A stretch of 64,000 nucleotides of DNA, from assembly GCA_030490835.1 (NCBI GenBank), contig CM059973.1:53448008-53512007 (forward strand), in the 5' to 3' direction. The stretch comes from Annona cherimola (taxonomy: Eukaryota > Streptophyta > Magnoliopsida > Magnoliales > Annonaceae). The notes under the pieces were generated by a model. The model was not told the DNA's origin. It worked only from the letters and a program-made list of their open reading frames with translations, and did not search any database. Positions 36,367 to 47,301 of this stretch are shown here, one piece after another. The position numbers and the translations under genes are program-made. Position 1 is the first letter of the stretch, and each line of letters begins with the position of its first letter.

Positions 36367-38427
36367 TCAATCGATCAAAAATAATGATTTGGTGAATTGA
36401 AATTGAGAGATCGGATATGGGATTGGTTTGATAGGACTGTGATGGGCCGATGAGTATACTAGAGAAGCGTGATCTGGAGTTGTTGCTTTATGAACTGATC
36501 CTGACTCGTAAGGATCGAGTTCAGGCATTGGTGTCTTCTTATGTCGTCCGGATGCAAGATGATAGCGGATAGTCCGCATTTTCCGCTCGATTCTGTCTTG
36601 CCGGGAGTGCATATCCTCGATTGCATTTAGAACACCGGTGACGAGACTGGTCATCCTATTCTCTTGGTGACCCATTTCTTCCCGTAGAGTTGATATTTCA
36701 TCTTTTATACTTTGAAGCGTAGCTGCTTGTGATGAAATATTTGGTTCTCTATCGGGTGCAGCGGATCCGTGCGGTGAATAGGATCCGTGCGATGGAGGAG
36801 AAACGGCCCGTGCAGGTGATGCCATAAGAGGTTGCTCCCCCTCAGTTTGTGCATCGTCCTCAGCTTCTCGTGCTGGCTCGCCAAGTTTCTCTCGGATGCG
36901 ATCATCCCTAAATTGCTTCAGATTGATTTTCATGCGTTGGAGCAAAGCCTTGTTGATGGCGTTTGTCGTCTTGGGGACTTCAAAAGGTTCCCCGTCAATG
37001 TCTAGCCCAACCCGCTCAAAAATCTTGGTGATCCAAGATCCGTAAGGTAACACGCCTCTCGGATTGTCTTTCCTGCATGCCAAGGCTTCTAAGAATAGTC
37101 TGGGAAGACTAATCTTGATTTTGTTCACTAATTTCCATAGAATCATTGCTTCTTGAGGATTCAATTGATTCCTGCCGCCTCCTTTTGGTAAGATACAGTG
37201 GGCGATCAATAGACGGATGACCCTGAGTCTGGGAGGAAGATCCATATAATGCAGGAATTTGGTGCCTGCATGATATTTGTTACTTTTGGTCAATTCATTA
37301 TAGACCGTGTCCATAGTTAGATCCTGGGGAAGCCTTTCTTCATCAAAAGGTACTTGAAGAATGTTTCCAATTCTTCTCAGAGCTATGTCTTGATTTGGGA
37401 GGTTGCTACCCCCAAACTGTATTTCAGTGCCTTTGACATAAGTGCAAAACTTGGTGTCGTCCCATAAATAATAAAACTGTCTTGTGAGATCAGGATAGAT
37501 CCGTTCATCGGATTTGAATAGTTGTATCCATCCTTGGAAATCCAACAACTCTTCTATGTCGAACTCATAGTCGTTGAGGAACTTGAAATCTATGATCTTA
37601 GGAATGAATACCTTTCGTTCATAGAAGTTTCTGTAAAAGCGACTATGTTGTAGCTCTGTCCTGAAATAAGTGGTGGGCATTTTTAGAACTTGCCCCTTCT
37701 TGATAGGAATCCTTGAAGAGTGAGAGCTTTCAGGTTGGCTTTCAGATTGTGGAGCTCGATCAGTTGACTGGGTTGTGGTCTGAAATCGAACTCTTTTACC
37801 CGTTGAGGTTGACGGTTCCTCTCTAGCTCTTTTAGCGGGTGTTCTTTGTTTTCTAGGAACCTCTTCGGTTTGTGTAGGAACCCTTTTGGGGTAAGATTTT
37901 GATACTGCCTTTTTTGGTGCCATTGAAATGGTTTGGAGTTGGAGACTGAGAGATGGAAATCGAGATTTGAGAGAACTTTGAGAGAGAGAGCCGAGAGAGT
38001 TGGGAGAGAAAAAGAGAGCTGAGAGAGTTGGGAGAGAAAAAGAGAGCTGAGAGGACTGAGACCAATAGAGAGAGAGAGGGACCGGAATCGAAGAGGCGAG
38101 GATCTTTAGCCGGAGAAGAAAAAGAAACAGGGTTGTCTCCGGAGGAGAGAAGAGGAAAAACAGAGAGACGGAGAGAAATGGGAGGAAGAAAGAGAGAAGA
38201 GAAGAAGAAATAAGAAAAAGATCTCGGAATTCGGACGGTCGCGTGTGCGGAGTCGACTTTGCCCTAGGCGAAGTCGACTTCGGTTCCCTGGAGTCGACTT
38301 CGTACATAGTGCGGAGTCGACTTCGACCCCGTGGAGTCGACTTTGCTGTTGAAGCGGAGTCGACTTCGCTTTTCCCAAGTCGACTTGGCGGAGTCGACTT
38401 GGCTCCTATGGAGTCGACTTGACTCAT
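36367..38427 (-). CDS. Envelope-like ORF, Sirevirus copy A
   Basis: The open frame is 686 codons from an ATG at 38427 that overlaps the pol stop by one base (TGATG). A second ATG at 37923 (residue 169, MAPKKAVSKSYPKR) gives 518 aa and is the likelier start, because residues 1-65 come from the GTCGAC repeats and 70-165 from a CT-rich, leader-like stretch. Residues 170-215 are Lys/Arg-rich (possible nuclear signal). Residues about 255-490 resemble the plant-transposon domain found in envelope-like ORFs (LRVIRLLIAHCILP, LPYGSWITKIFERVGLDI). Residues 570-622 are predicted by eye to be coiled coil. Apparent hydrophobic segments at 70-120 exist only in the long form. Its role is unknown in this family; membrane function is not shown. 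Confidence 0.8.
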   Translation of the reverse strand: MSQVDSIGAKSTPPSRLGKSEVDSASTAKSTPRGRSRLRTMYEVDSREPKSTSPRAKSTPHTRPSEFRDLFLISSSLLSFFLPFLSVSLFFLFSPPETTLFLFLLRLKILASSIPVPLSLYWSQSSQLSFSLPTLSALFFSPNSLGSLSQSSLKSRFPSLSLQLQTISMAPKKAVSKSYPKRVPTQTEEVPRKQRTPAKRAREEPSTSTGKRVRFQTTTQSTDRAPQSESQPESSHSSRIPIKKGQVLKMPTTYFRTELQHSRFYRNFYERKVFIPKIIDFKFLNDYEFDIEELLDFQGWIQLFKSDERIYPDLTRQFYYLWDDTKFCTYVKGTEIQFGGSNLPNQDIALRRIGNILQVPFDEERLPQDLTMDTVYNELTKSNKYHAGTKFLHYMDLPPRLRVIRLLIAHCILPKGGGRNQLNPQEAMILWKLVNKIKISLPRLFLEALACRKDNPRGVLPYGSWITKIFERVGLDIDGEPFEVPKTTNAINKALLQRMKINLKQFRDDRIREKLGEPAREAEDDAQTEGEQPLMASPARAVSPPSHGSYSPHGSAAPDREPNISSQAATLQSIKDEISTLREEMGHQENRMTSLVTGVLNAIEDMHSRQDRIERKMRTIRYHLASGRHKKTPMPELDPYESGSVHKATTPDHASLVYSSAHHSPIKPIPYPISQFQFTKSLFLID
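37924..38230 (-). promoter_or_regulatory. CT-rich leader upstream of envelope-like ATG, copy A
   Basis: About 300 nt of CTCTCT/TTCTTC-rich minus-strand sequence, including a tandem 29-bp repeat with TTGGGAGAGAAAAAGAGAGC on the plus strand (about 37993-38050), precedes the ATG at 37923. It resembles a plant gene 5' UTR. Together with the upstream GTCGAC array this suggests a separate transcript for the envelope-like gene. Confidence 0.4.
38240..38422 (-). repeat. GTCGAC array at the pol/env-like junction, copy A
   Basis: Nine GTCGAC palindromes in about 180 bp, mostly GGAGTCGACTT, share the core of the U3 array but not its spacing. It overlaps the N-terminal codons of the long envelope-like ORF, giving KSTP and EVDS repeats in the protein. 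The copy B equivalent is at 47114-47296. Confidence 0.9.
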
Positions 38428-41400
38428 CAGTTTACCTTTTTCAAATTTTGATTTCTTGTTTTAATTTTTCCTAATTTTAGCTCTATCATCCCCATATCAT
38501 TCCTAATCTTGTAAAATGATTCTTTAGCTAGAGGTTTGGTAAAGATATCAGCAATTTGATCCTCTGTTTTCACATATTCTAAGCACACATCATGATTTTC
38601 AACATGTTCACGAATAAAATAATGTCTTACATCAATATGTTTGGTTCTAGAATGCAATACTGGATTTTTAGTCAAACAAATTGCACTTGTATTATCACAT
38701 CTAATAGGAATATCAACATAATCAATACCATAGTCTTTCAACTGTTGTTTCATCCAAAGTAGTTGGGCACAACAACTACCGGCGGCTATGTATTCTGCTT
38801 CCGCAGTAGATAGTGCAACACTTGTTTGTTTTCTTGAATGCCATGAAACTAGCATATGTCCAAGAAATTGACAAGTTCCACTGGTACTTTTTCTATCTAC
38901 TTTATATCCGGCAAAGTCTGCATCCGAATAGCCGATTAGATCAAAGGTTGACCCCTTTGGATACCATAGTCCAAGATTTGTAGTTTTTAACAAATATTTA
39001 AAAATTCTTTTTACAGCAAGTAGATGTGATTCTTTTGGACATGCTTGGAATCTAGAGCACATACAAACACTAAATAGGATATCGGGTCTAGAAGCAGTTA
39101 AGTATAACAAGGATCCTATCATGCTTCTATAAAGTGTTTGATCGATACTTTTACCATTTTCGTCCGCATCGATCTTGATTGTAGAGCTCATTGGAGTATT
39201 TGCTCCTTTGCTATTTTGCATTCCAAACTTCTTGAGCATCTCTCTGGCGTATTTGGACTGATTTAGAAATATCCCTTCACTTTGTTGCTTGATTTGCAGT
39301 CCAAGGAAGAAATTTAATTCTCCCATCATACTCATTTCGAATTCGCTCTGCATTATCTTAGAAAACTCTTGACAAAGTTTTTCGTCAGTAGCACCAAATA
39401 TTATGTCATCAACATAAATCTGCACAATTAAAATATTTTTATTTTTATATTTAATGAACAGAGTAGTGTCTACTTTCCCCTTTTGAAACTCATGGTCAAT
39501 CAAAAATTTATTCAATCTTTCATACCAAGCTCTTGGAGCTTGTTTTAGTCCATATAATGCTTTGGTCAATTTATAGACATACTTTGATTGATTCTTTTCT
39601 CCAAAGCCAGGGGGTTGTTCAACATATACTTCTTCATTCAGATAGCCATTCAAAAATGCACTTTTTACATCCATTTGAAACAATTTGAAATTCATATGAG
39701 AAGCAAATGCTAGTAAAATACGTATGGCTTCTAATCTTGCCACGGGTGCATATGATTCTTCAAAATCAATTCCTTCTTCTTGGGAATACCCTTTGGCTAC
39801 TAATCTTGCCTTGTTTCTAATTACGAGTCCGCTTTCATCTAATTTGTTCCTAAATATCCATTTAGTACCTATGATAGTGTGATTATTTGGTCTAGGAACT
39901 AAATGCCATACATTGTTCCTTTCGAATTGGTTTAGCTCTTCTTGCATTGCAATAATCCAATGTTCATCATTGAGAGCTTGTTCAATGGTATTTGGTTCAA
40001 TTTTAGATACAAAGGCATATTGACCATAAACGTTTTGTTTTGATCTTCTAGTTTTCACTCCTTCATATATATTTCCAATAACTTGCTCAATTGGATGGGC
40101 ATTTTTGAACTTTAAATCAGTTGGAGATTTATAAGAATCATTACCTTCACTTACCTCTTCCTTCATGAGATTTTCTGGCTTGAGCTCGAGTTCCTTTGGT
40201 TGTTCTTTACCTTTTGTCTCATCTGCATCACTTAGTTCATCTTCCTTTTTCGGAGTTTTGTTAATTTCATCAAATACAACGTGTATGGATTCTTCAATAA
40301 TTTGGTTTCGTTTATTGAAAACTCTATATGCTTTGCTATTTGATGAATATCCAAGAAATATAGCCTCATCACTTTTAGCATCTAACTTTCCCAAGTTAGT
40401 TTTTCCATTATTCAAAACATAACATGTACATCCAAAAGCATGAAAATAAGAAATATTTGGTTTCCTTCCTTTCCATAGTTCATATGGGGTCTTTTTCAAG
40501 ATTGCTCGAATGGTAACACGGTTCAATACATGACAAGCTGTACTTACAGCTTCACCCCAAAATTTCTTGGATAGATTGCTCTCATTTAGCATAGTTCTAG
40601 CCATCTCTTGTATAGTTCTATTTTTCCTTTCTACTACTCCGTTTTGTTGTGGAGTTCTTGGTGCAGAAAATGTGTGGTGAATTCCTTTTTCATTGCAAAA
40701 TTCCATGAATCGTTTGTTTTCGAATTCGCCACCATGATCGCTTCTTATGGTCACAATAGTACTTTGTTTTTCATTTTGCACCAAATTTACAAAAGTTGCA
40801 AACATAGAGAAGGCTTCATCTTTACTAGCTAAGAGAATTATCCATGTGAATCTTGAAAAATCATCAACTATGACAAATACATATTTCTTTCCACCAATGG
40901 TTAGAATGTCGGATGGCCCGTATAGATCCATATGTAGCAATTCAAGTGGCTTAGTGGTGAAAATTTCCTTTTTGGTAGAGAAAGGCATCTTGGGTTGTTT
41001 TGATAATTGACATGCCTTGCAAATCTTGTCTGTGTCATATTTCAATCTTGGTAATCCTTCTACCAAACTCTTTTTCCATAGGGTTTTTATGTTTCCCATG
41101 TTTATATGTCCAAGCCTTTTATGCCAAACCCATGGATCATTATCAATGGCCATTAGACATTGACCATTCAATTCATCAAGTGAAACCAAATATACATTTC
41201 CATGTCTTTTACCACTAAACATGATATGCTCTCCATCAAATACATTACATATAGATGATTCAAACACAACTTTGTACCCTTTATCACATAATTGGCTAAT
41301 GCTCATTAAATTGTGTTTGAGTCCTTCAACAAACAAAACATCTTCCATGCATGCATTTGAAATACTATGTATATTTCCTTTACCTTTAATTTTACCTTTT

Positions 41401-41549
41401 TCATTATTGCCAAAGGCAACCATTCCATCATTACAAGGCTTAAGTTTGTGAAACAAACTTCTTTCACCGGTCATATGCCTTGAGCAACCGCTATCCATAA
41501 ACCATTCATTGTTTGCCTTTGCTTTAAGACATGTCTGAAAAATAAGCAA
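38427..41549 (-). CDS. pol: Pol polyprotein (protease, integrase, RT, RNase H), copy A
   Basis: 1040 residues counted from a TTG codon at 41549; no ATG is present and the open frame begins at 41576, overlapping the gag end in the +1 frame. Protease has DSG at 19-21. Integrase has zinc ligands H143, H148, C177, C180 and catalytic D208, D271, E307 (the last within [10 protein letters not shown]). RT has D627 and YVDD at 712-715. RNase H has D876, E917 and D952. All catalytic residues are present and no internal stop occurs, so it looks functional. It would be made as a Gag-Pol fusion by +1 frameshifting or after splicing. It differs from copy B at F197 (S in B) and V547 (I in B). Confidence 0.95.
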   Translation of the reverse strand: MLIFQTCLKAKANNEWFMDSGCSRHMTGERSLFHKLKPCNDGMVAFGNNEKGKIKGKGNIHSISNACMEDVLFVEGLKHNLMSISQLCDKGYKVVFESSICNVFDGEHIMFSGKRHGNVYLVSLDELNGQCLMAIDNDPWVWHKRLGHINMGNIKTLWKKSLVEGLPRLKYDTDKICKACQLSKQPKMPFSTKKEIFTTKPLELLHMDLYGPSDILTIGGKKYVFVIVDDFSRFTWIILLASKDEAFSMFATFVNLVQNEKQSTIVTIRSDHGGEFENKRFMEFCNEKGIHHTFSAPRTPQQNGVVERKNRTIQEMARTMLNESNLSKKFWGEAVSTACHVLNRVTIRAILKKTPYELWKGRKPNISYFHAFGCTCYVLNNGKTNLGKLDAKSDEAIFLGYSSNSKAYRVFNKRNQIIEESIHVVFDEINKTPKKEDELSDADETKGKEQPKELELKPENLMKEEVSEGNDSYKSPTDLKFKNAHPIEQVIGNIYEGVKTRRSKQNVYGQYAFVSKIEPNTIEQALNDEHWIIAMQEELNQFERNNVWHLVPRPNNHTIIGTKWIFRNKLDESGLVIRNKARLVAKGYSQEEGIDFEESYAPVARLEAIRILLAFASHMNFKLFQMDVKSAFLNGYLNEEVYVEQPPGFGEKNQSKYVYKLTKALYGLKQAPRAWYERLNKFLIDHEFQKGKVDTTLFIKYKNKNILIVQIYVDDIIFGATDEKLCQEFSKIMQSEFEMSMMGELNFFLGLQIKQQSEGIFLNQSKYAREMLKKFGMQNSKGANTPMSSTIKIDADENGKSIDQTLYRSMIGSLLYLTASRPDILFSVCMCSRFQACPKESHLLAVKRIFKYLLKTTNLGLWYPKGSTFDLIGYSDADFAGYKVDRKSTSGTCQFLGHMLVSWHSRKQTSVALSTAEAEYIAAGSCCAQLLWMKQQLKDYGIDYVDIPIRCDNTSAICLTKNPVLHSRTKHIDVRHYFIREHVENHDVCLEYVKTEDQIADIFTKPLAKESFYKIRNDMGMIELKLGKIKTRNQNLKKVN

Positions 41550-41556
41550 ATAAATC

Positions 41557-43359
41557 TTATCTTCTTGGTACCCATTTTATGGGTCCATTTGGGTTAGTAA
41601 TATAGATCATTCTTTGTTGTTCTAACTTTGAAAGCCCAAATCTTGTGTTTCTTGGAACCCAAATTAATTTTGCACCATGGTCATATAATTTCTTAAAATT
41701 ACATTTGTAAGTTTTGTGCCCCATTTTATTGCAGAAATTACAAGTCATAGGTAATCTTGGAGTAGGCCTCCAAGTATGCAATGGTTCCATTATTGGTCTT
41801 CTAGTCCATTTAAAATTTTTCTTTTGTGGCTTGTATATAGATGCATTTTTAGTTTGATGTTTCTCAAATATTTGTACATTTGATTTGCTACTTTCTCCTT
41901 GCTCAAATGTATGATACCCAAGACCTCTTTTATGTGTTTGGGAGGTCATATTTAAAAACATTTTGACGCTTTCTCCTGGATTAGAGAACTTAGCTAATGA
42001 TTCATTTAATGATTTGTTCTCCTTTTTTAGCAGATCATTTTCATCTTTCAATTTGTCTAATCTTTCTGCAAGTTTACCATTTACAATTATTGTTGCATCA
42101 CATTGTCTTTTCTTAATTGTAAACTTGCTTCCTAATTTCTTGATTTCTTCATATAATGAATCATATGCAGTTTGTAGCTCATCTAATTCAGTACATTTGA
42201 GGCATTCTTGAAAGGAAGAAGAACTTGATTTAGAATGGGAGAGTTTGGAACTTACCTCTTCATCGCTTGTGCATTTTGTTGAGGTAATTCGTTCTTCTTG
42301 TTCGATTTGTGCCATGCAGCAAATTCTTGCACATTCTTCCGCCTCGTTTTCGTCGGTTGAGGAATTACTCGTTGTAGATTCCTCATCGTTTACATACATG
42401 CCTCTACCTTTGTACTTTTGGAATCTTTTGTTGTTCATTCTATCCTTTCTTTGTTCGTTTGCCTTGCTTTCTTCGGGAGTTGGACATTGAGCTTGCATAT
42501 GTCCCGAACCGTCGCATCGGTAGCATTTGGTTGGTTCTTTCTTCTTCTCTTTGGGAGTTCTTTCCTTGAAGCTTCTGAAATTTTTCCCTTTCCTCACAAA
42601 TTTTCTGAAGCGTTTTGTGAGAAGGGCAATCTCATCGTCGTTTTGAGAAGAGGAGGTATCGTCAGTGTCTTGTGCGGCTTTCAAGGCGATTGCTCTTTTG
42701 CCCCTATGTTGATCTTCATTTCTTCTTTTAATTAGCTCATGTGACATGAGTGAGCTAATTAAGTCTTCAAGCTTTAAAGTGTTTAGGTCTTTGGCTTCTT
42801 CTATTGCAGTGATCTTTGGAGTCCATGATTCCGGTAGAGCTCTTAAGATCTTCATAACCTGCTCAGATTCAGAAATAGCCTTTCCAAGACCTTTTAAAGC
42901 ATTAGTGATTTTTGAGAATCTAGCGAACATTTCAGAAATATTTTCTGTTTCTAGCATTCTAAAATTCTCTAGTTCTCCAATCAAAATATTTCTTCTCGTC
43001 CCTTGGACTTGAGAAGTTCCTTCATAGATAGAGGTTAGCGTGTCCCATATTTCTTTGGCGGTCAAGCAAGAGGATACTCTATCATATTCAGAAGCATTAA
43101 GAGCACAAAATAAAGAGTTCATAGGTTTGGCGTTGCTCTTAACAATTCTTACTTCCTCATCGGTCCATTTGGAAGCTCTTTCATCGGTAGGCAAGGTTAC
43201 TCCATCTTGGATAGCAATCCAAGAGTCCATGTCGGTAGCCATGATGAGTTGCTTCATACGAAGCTTCCAATATCCAAAATTATTCCCGTCAAACAACGGT
43301 GGCCTTGTAAAGGATTGGCCTTCAGCAAAAGCGGGAACGGAAGTAGATTGGGATGCCAT
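41557..43359 (-). CDS. gag: Gag protein, Sirevirus copy A
   Basis: 600 residues from an ATG 35 bp downstream of the PBS. The N-terminal half matches the copia gag domain ([18 protein letters not shown] at 20-37, IWDTL at 104-108). Two CX2CX4HX4C zinc knuckles lie at C279-C292 ([14 protein letters not shown]) and C540-C553 ([14 protein letters not shown]), separated by a Ser-rich acidic stretch and a coiled-coil-like segment at about 394-456. Two widely spaced knuckles and 600 residues make this a long gag. It forms the virus-like particle and packages RNA. It ends in TAA 8 bases before the TTG counted as the start of pol. Confidence 0.95.
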   Translation of the reverse strand: MASQSTSVPAFAEGQSFTRPPLFDGNNFGYWKLRMKQLIMATDMDSWIAIQDGVTLPTDERASKWTDEEVRIVKSNAKPMNSLFCALNASEYDRVSSCLTAKEIWDTLTSIYEGTSQVQGTRRNILIGELENFRMLETENISEMFARFSKITNALKGLGKAISESEQVMKILRALPESWTPKITAIEEAKDLNTLKLEDLISSLMSHELIKRRNEDQHRGKRAIALKAAQDTDDTSSSQNDDEIALLTKRFRKFVRKGKNFRSFKERTPKEKKKEPTKCYRCDGSGHMQAQCPTPEESKANEQRKDRMNNKRFQKYKGRGMYVNDEESTTSNSSTDENEAEECARICCMAQIEQEERITSTKCTSDEEVSSKLSHSKSSSSSFQECLKCTELDELQTAYDSLYEEIKKLGSKFTIKKRQCDATIIVNGKLAERLDKLKDENDLLKKENKSLNESLAKFSNPGESVKMFLNMTSQTHKRGLGYHTFEQGESSKSNVQIFEKHQTKNASIYKPQKKNFKWTRRPIMEPLHTWRPTPRLPMTCNFCNKMGHKTYKCNFKKLYDHGAKLIWVPRNTRFGLSKLEQQRMIYITNPNGPIKWVPRR

Positions 43360-43393
43360 TTTGATAAGATCTCTTTGGTAAACTCAAAGACCC

Positions 43394-43405
43394 GCTCTGA
43401 TACCA
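43394..43405 (-). other. Primer-binding site, copy A
   Basis: TGGTATCAGAGC on the minus strand, two bases from the end of LTR 2, is complementary to the initiator tRNA-Met 3' end. Confidence 0.95.
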
Positions 43406-43407
43406 CT

Positions 43408-44897
43408 TGTTGGTCCCGAGTTAGTGGCAAAACCCAAGAGGGGAGGGGTGAATTGGGTTCTTTTAAAAAATCTTTGGTAAATAAAGACTTAACCCTTTGA
43501 GTAATTAATCCCCTTTTGAAAAGAGCTAGAGAGCAATAAAGATAAAGCAGTAAAAGAGATATAACACAAGATTTATAGTGGTTCGGGCAAACCTTCCCTA
43601 CTCCACTCTTCCAAGCTCACACTCTGTTGTGACTTGGGTTCCACTATGTATTCCACGAATACACTTAGAGTCACCGCTCTCTTCTAGATTTCAGCTCTAG
43701 GGGGCATATACAACTAGAGCCACTTGCTCTCTTCTAGATTCTAGCTCTAGGGGGCATAAACAACTCACATGCAAAAGTAGGTGATGAGTCTCACTCCAAT
43801 CACACCCTACTTTGCATATACTTGATCTTAGCTACCCAAGCTAAATCAAGATTTATACAACAAGACAATTATATAAATGAAACTACACTTTACAGATTTG
43901 TGTAGGCAGATTTAGCTCGAGGAAGAAGTTGTAGAAGCAGCTTTGGATGAATATTGTTGAAGGCGCTAGCAACTTGAAGCTTTCTTCTTCCTTAGAATTT
44001 ATACGAACCACTCAGAAATGGAGAAAAGCAAATAGGATTCCTTTCTAGATCTTCTTTTCTCTCTTTGAACTTTGTAGAGTATATAGTAGTGTCTTGTAAT
44101 GTTCTTGTCTCTTTTTCACGTTCATTTGAGGGTCCTTTTATAGAGGGAAGAAAATATGAACGTTATGGAGGTGGTTGGTGCGCAATAAATGAACTACAAC
44201 GTTCGAAAATTTGACCGTTATACCCAAGTCGAAGATGGAGTCGACTTGGCTTGCGACTTGGCAACTCAAGTCGCATCTGGAGTCGACTTCGTATGCGACT
44301 CCAGTTTTTCAATTTCCCAAGTCTCAGTTATAGCCGACTTGGTTTCAGACTTCGACTTAACCTGCGATTTGACTCTGGTTTGAAGTCCTTCAGGCAATCA
44401 TGCTTTGAGCTTGAATGTTATATTCTCTTGAATGGCTTGAAAAGCTGCATCTTTGAAATCTGAATTCCTCAAGTCGCAGATGGAGTCGACTTGGCCTGCG
44501 ACTTCACCCAAGTCGCTCATGGAGTCGACTTGGCCTGCGACTTGGGCAGCTTTGTGCCCCAAAATCAGCGCTGGACACTATTTTGCATTTGAAGTCGATA
44601 GCGAGGTCGACTTCGTCTGCGACTTGGGAACCCAAGTCGTATGTGGAGTCGACTTGACCTGCGACTTCACTTGTGTCTTTTGAGGTTCTTTCTCAAGTCG
44701 ATATTTGAGTCGACTTTGGGATCGACTTCATCCTAAGTCGAAGTCCAAGTCGACTTGAGGTTCGACTTGGCCACCTGAGTTCTTTAAATCACTTAACAAA
44801 CTCATTAGTACTCAAAATATACTCAAGTTAGTCTTTGTTGATCATCAAAACTCAGTATTTGATTAATTTGTTTTGTTTTGAAACATTGTTTCCAACA
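43408..44897 (-). mobile_element. Sirevirus LTR 2 (shared middle LTR)
   Basis: It serves both as the 5' LTR of copy A and the 3' LTR of copy B. It is 1490 bp, agrees with LTR 1 at the one variable LTR site noted (C44559), and has no TSD of its own. TATA box at 44135-44142; GTCGAC array at 44220-44782. Confidence 0.95.
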
Positions 44898-44911
44898 ATC
44901 TCCCCCTTTTT
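44898..44911 (-). other. Polypurine tract, copy B
   Basis: The same AAAAAGGGGGAGAT tract as in copy A, adjoining LTR 2. Additional PPT-like tracts are at 45169-45239. Confidence 0.9.
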
Positions 44912-45240
44912 GATGATTTGACAAAACTAAATTGAGTTTATACCTTTCAGTATGAATGCATTTATATACTTCTCAAAAACAGAGCATGAGTCAACAAATT
45001 TTATCCAACCATTCAAGTCTTCAACACAGATTGTAACCAATCATTCATATAAGCACATGTCAATCAAAGGTAACATTCATTTTATAATGTAAAGCAAATG
45101 AAATTTCCTAAGTACAAACTACCCGACCCAAAACTTACTTAAAGAAGTTCAACTCAACTCAATTTTATCTAACTTCCCCTAACTTCCCTAACTCCCCCTA
45201 AGTTCCCTAACTCCCCCTAAGTTCGATCTCCCCTTTTTTG

Positions 45241-47301
45241 TCAATCGATCAAAAATAATGATTTGGTGAATTGAAATTGAGAGATCGGATATGGGATTGG
45301 TTTGATAGGACTGTGATGGGCCGATGAGTATACTAGAGAAGCGTGATCTGGAGTTGTTGCTTTATGAACTGATCCTGACTCGTAAGGATCGAGTTCAGGC
45401 ATTGGTGTCTTCTTATGTCGTCCGGATGCAAGATGATAGCGGATAGTCCGCATTTTCCGCTCGATTCTGTCTTGCCGGGAGTGCATATCCTCGATTGCAT
45501 TTAGAACACCGGTGACGAGACTGGTCATCCTATTCTCTTGGTGACCCATTTCTTCCCGTAGAGTTGATATTTCATCTTTTATACTTTGAAGCGTAGCTGC
45601 TTGTGATGAAATATTTGGTTCTCTATCGGGTGCAGCGGATCCGTGCGGTGAATAGGATCCGTGCGATGGAGGAGAAACGGCCCGTGCAGGTGATGCCATA
45701 AGAGGTTGCTCCCCCTCAGTTTGTGCATCGTCCTCAGCTTCTCGTGCTGGCTCGCCAAGTTTCTCTCGGATGCGATCATCCCTAAATTGCTTCAGATTGA
45801 TTTTCATGCGTTGGAGCAAAGCCTTGTTGATGGCGTTTGTCGTCTTGGGGACTTCAAAAGGTTCCCCGTCAATGTCTAGCCCAACCCGCTCAAAAATCTT
45901 GGTGATCCAAGATCCGTAAGGTAACACGCCTCTCGGATTGTCTTTCCTGCATGCCAAGGCTTCTAAGAATAGTCTGGGAAGACTAATCTTGATTTTGTTC
46001 ACTAATTTCCATAGAATCATTGCTTCTTGAGGATTCAATTGATTCCTGCCGCCTCCTTTTGGTAAGATACAGTGGGCGATCAATAGACGGATGACCCTGA
46101 GTCTGGGAGGAAGATCCATATAATGCAGGAATTTGGTGCCTGCATGATATTTGTTACTTTTGGTCAATTCATTATAGACCGTGTCCATAGTTAGATCCTG
46201 GGGAAGCCTTTCTTCATCAAAAGGTACTTGAAGAATGTTTCCAATTCTTCTCAGAGCTATGTCTTGATTTGGGAGGTTGCTACCCCCAAACTGTATTTCA
46301 GTGCCTTTGACATAAGTGCAAAACTTGGTGTCGTCCCATAAATAATAAAACTGTCTTGTGAGATCAGGATAGATCCGTTCATCGGATTTGAATAGTTGTA
46401 TCCATCCTTGGAAATCCAACAACTCTTCTATGTCGAACTCATAGTCGTTGAGGAACTTGAAATCTATGATCTTAGGAATGAATACCTTTCGTTCATAGAA
46501 GTTTCTGTAAAAGCGACTATGTTGTAGCTCTGTCCTGAAATAAGTGGTGGGCATTTTTAGAACTTGCCCCTTCTTGATAGGAATCCTTGAAGAGTGAGAG
46601 CTTTCAGGTTGGCTTTCAGATTGTGGAGCTCGATCAGTTGACTGGGTTGTGGTCTGAAATCGAACTCTTTTACCCGTTGAGGTTGACGGTTCCTCTCTAG
46701 CTCTTTTAGCGGGTGTTCTTTGTTTTCTAGGAACCTCTTCGGTTTGTGTAGGAACCCTTTTGGGGTAAGATTTTGATACTGCCTTTTTTGGTGCCATTGA
46801 AATGGTTTGGAGTTGGAGACTGAGAGATGGAAATCGAGATTTGAGAGAACTTTGAGAGAGAGAGCCGAGAGAGTTGGGAGAGAAAAAGAGAGCTGAGAGA
46901 GTTGGGAGAGAAAAAGAGAGCTGAGAGGACTGAGACCAATAGAGAGAGAGAGGGACCGGAATCGAAGAGGCGAGGATCTTTAGCCGGAGAAGAAAAAGAA
47001 ACAGGGTTGTCTCCGGAGGAGAGAAGAGGAAAAACAGAGAGACGGAGAGAAATGGGAGGAAGAAAGAGAGAAGAGAAGAAGAAATAAGAAAAAGATCTCG
47101 GAATTCGGACGGTCGCGTGTGCGGAGTCGACTTTGCCCTAGGCGAAGTCGACTTCGGTTCCCTGGAGTCGACTTCGTACATAGTGCGGAGTCGACTTCGA
47201 CCCCGTGGAGTCGACTTTGCTGTTGAAGCGGAGTCGACTTCGCTTTTCCCAAGTCGACTTGGCGGAGTCGACTTGGCTCCTATGGAGTCGACTTGACTCA
47301 T
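45241..47301 (-). CDS. Envelope-like ORF, Sirevirus copy B
   Basis: The protein is identical to the copy A product over all 686 residues. The first ATG (47301) overlaps the pol stop; the likelier ATG is at 46797, giving 518 aa. The same basic N-terminus, conserved middle domain, coiled-coil-like C-terminal segment, GTCGAC-encoded N-terminal repeats (47114-47296) and CT-rich leader (46798-47104) are present. Confidence 0.8.
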   Translation of the reverse strand: MSQVDSIGAKSTPPSRLGKSEVDSASTAKSTPRGRSRLRTMYEVDSREPKSTSPRAKSTPHTRPSEFRDLFLISSSLLSFFLPFLSVSLFFLFSPPETTLFLFLLRLKILASSIPVPLSLYWSQSSQLSFSLPTLSALFFSPNSLGSLSQSSLKSRFPSLSLQLQTISMAPKKAVSKSYPKRVPTQTEEVPRKQRTPAKRAREEPSTSTGKRVRFQTTTQSTDRAPQSESQPESSHSSRIPIKKGQVLKMPTTYFRTELQHSRFYRNFYERKVFIPKIIDFKFLNDYEFDIEELLDFQGWIQLFKSDERIYPDLTRQFYYLWDDTKFCTYVKGTEIQFGGSNLPNQDIALRRIGNILQVPFDEERLPQDLTMDTVYNELTKSNKYHAGTKFLHYMDLPPRLRVIRLLIAHCILPKGGGRNQLNPQEAMILWKLVNKIKISLPRLFLEALACRKDNPRGVLPYGSWITKIFERVGLDIDGEPFEVPKTTNAINKALLQRMKINLKQFRDDRIREKLGEPAREAEDDAQTEGEQPLMASPARAVSPPSHGSYSPHGSAAPDREPNISSQAATLQSIKDEISTLREEMGHQENRMTSLVTGVLNAIEDMHSRQDRIERKMRTIRYHLASGRHKKTPMPELDPYESGSVHKATTPDHASLVYSSAHHSPIKPIPYPISQFQFTKSLFLID

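Noticed and set aside
40165..43500. Many plus-strand ORFs antisense to pol and gag (also 49039-52374)
   Set aside because: They are shadows of conserved pol and gag codons; no independent motif.
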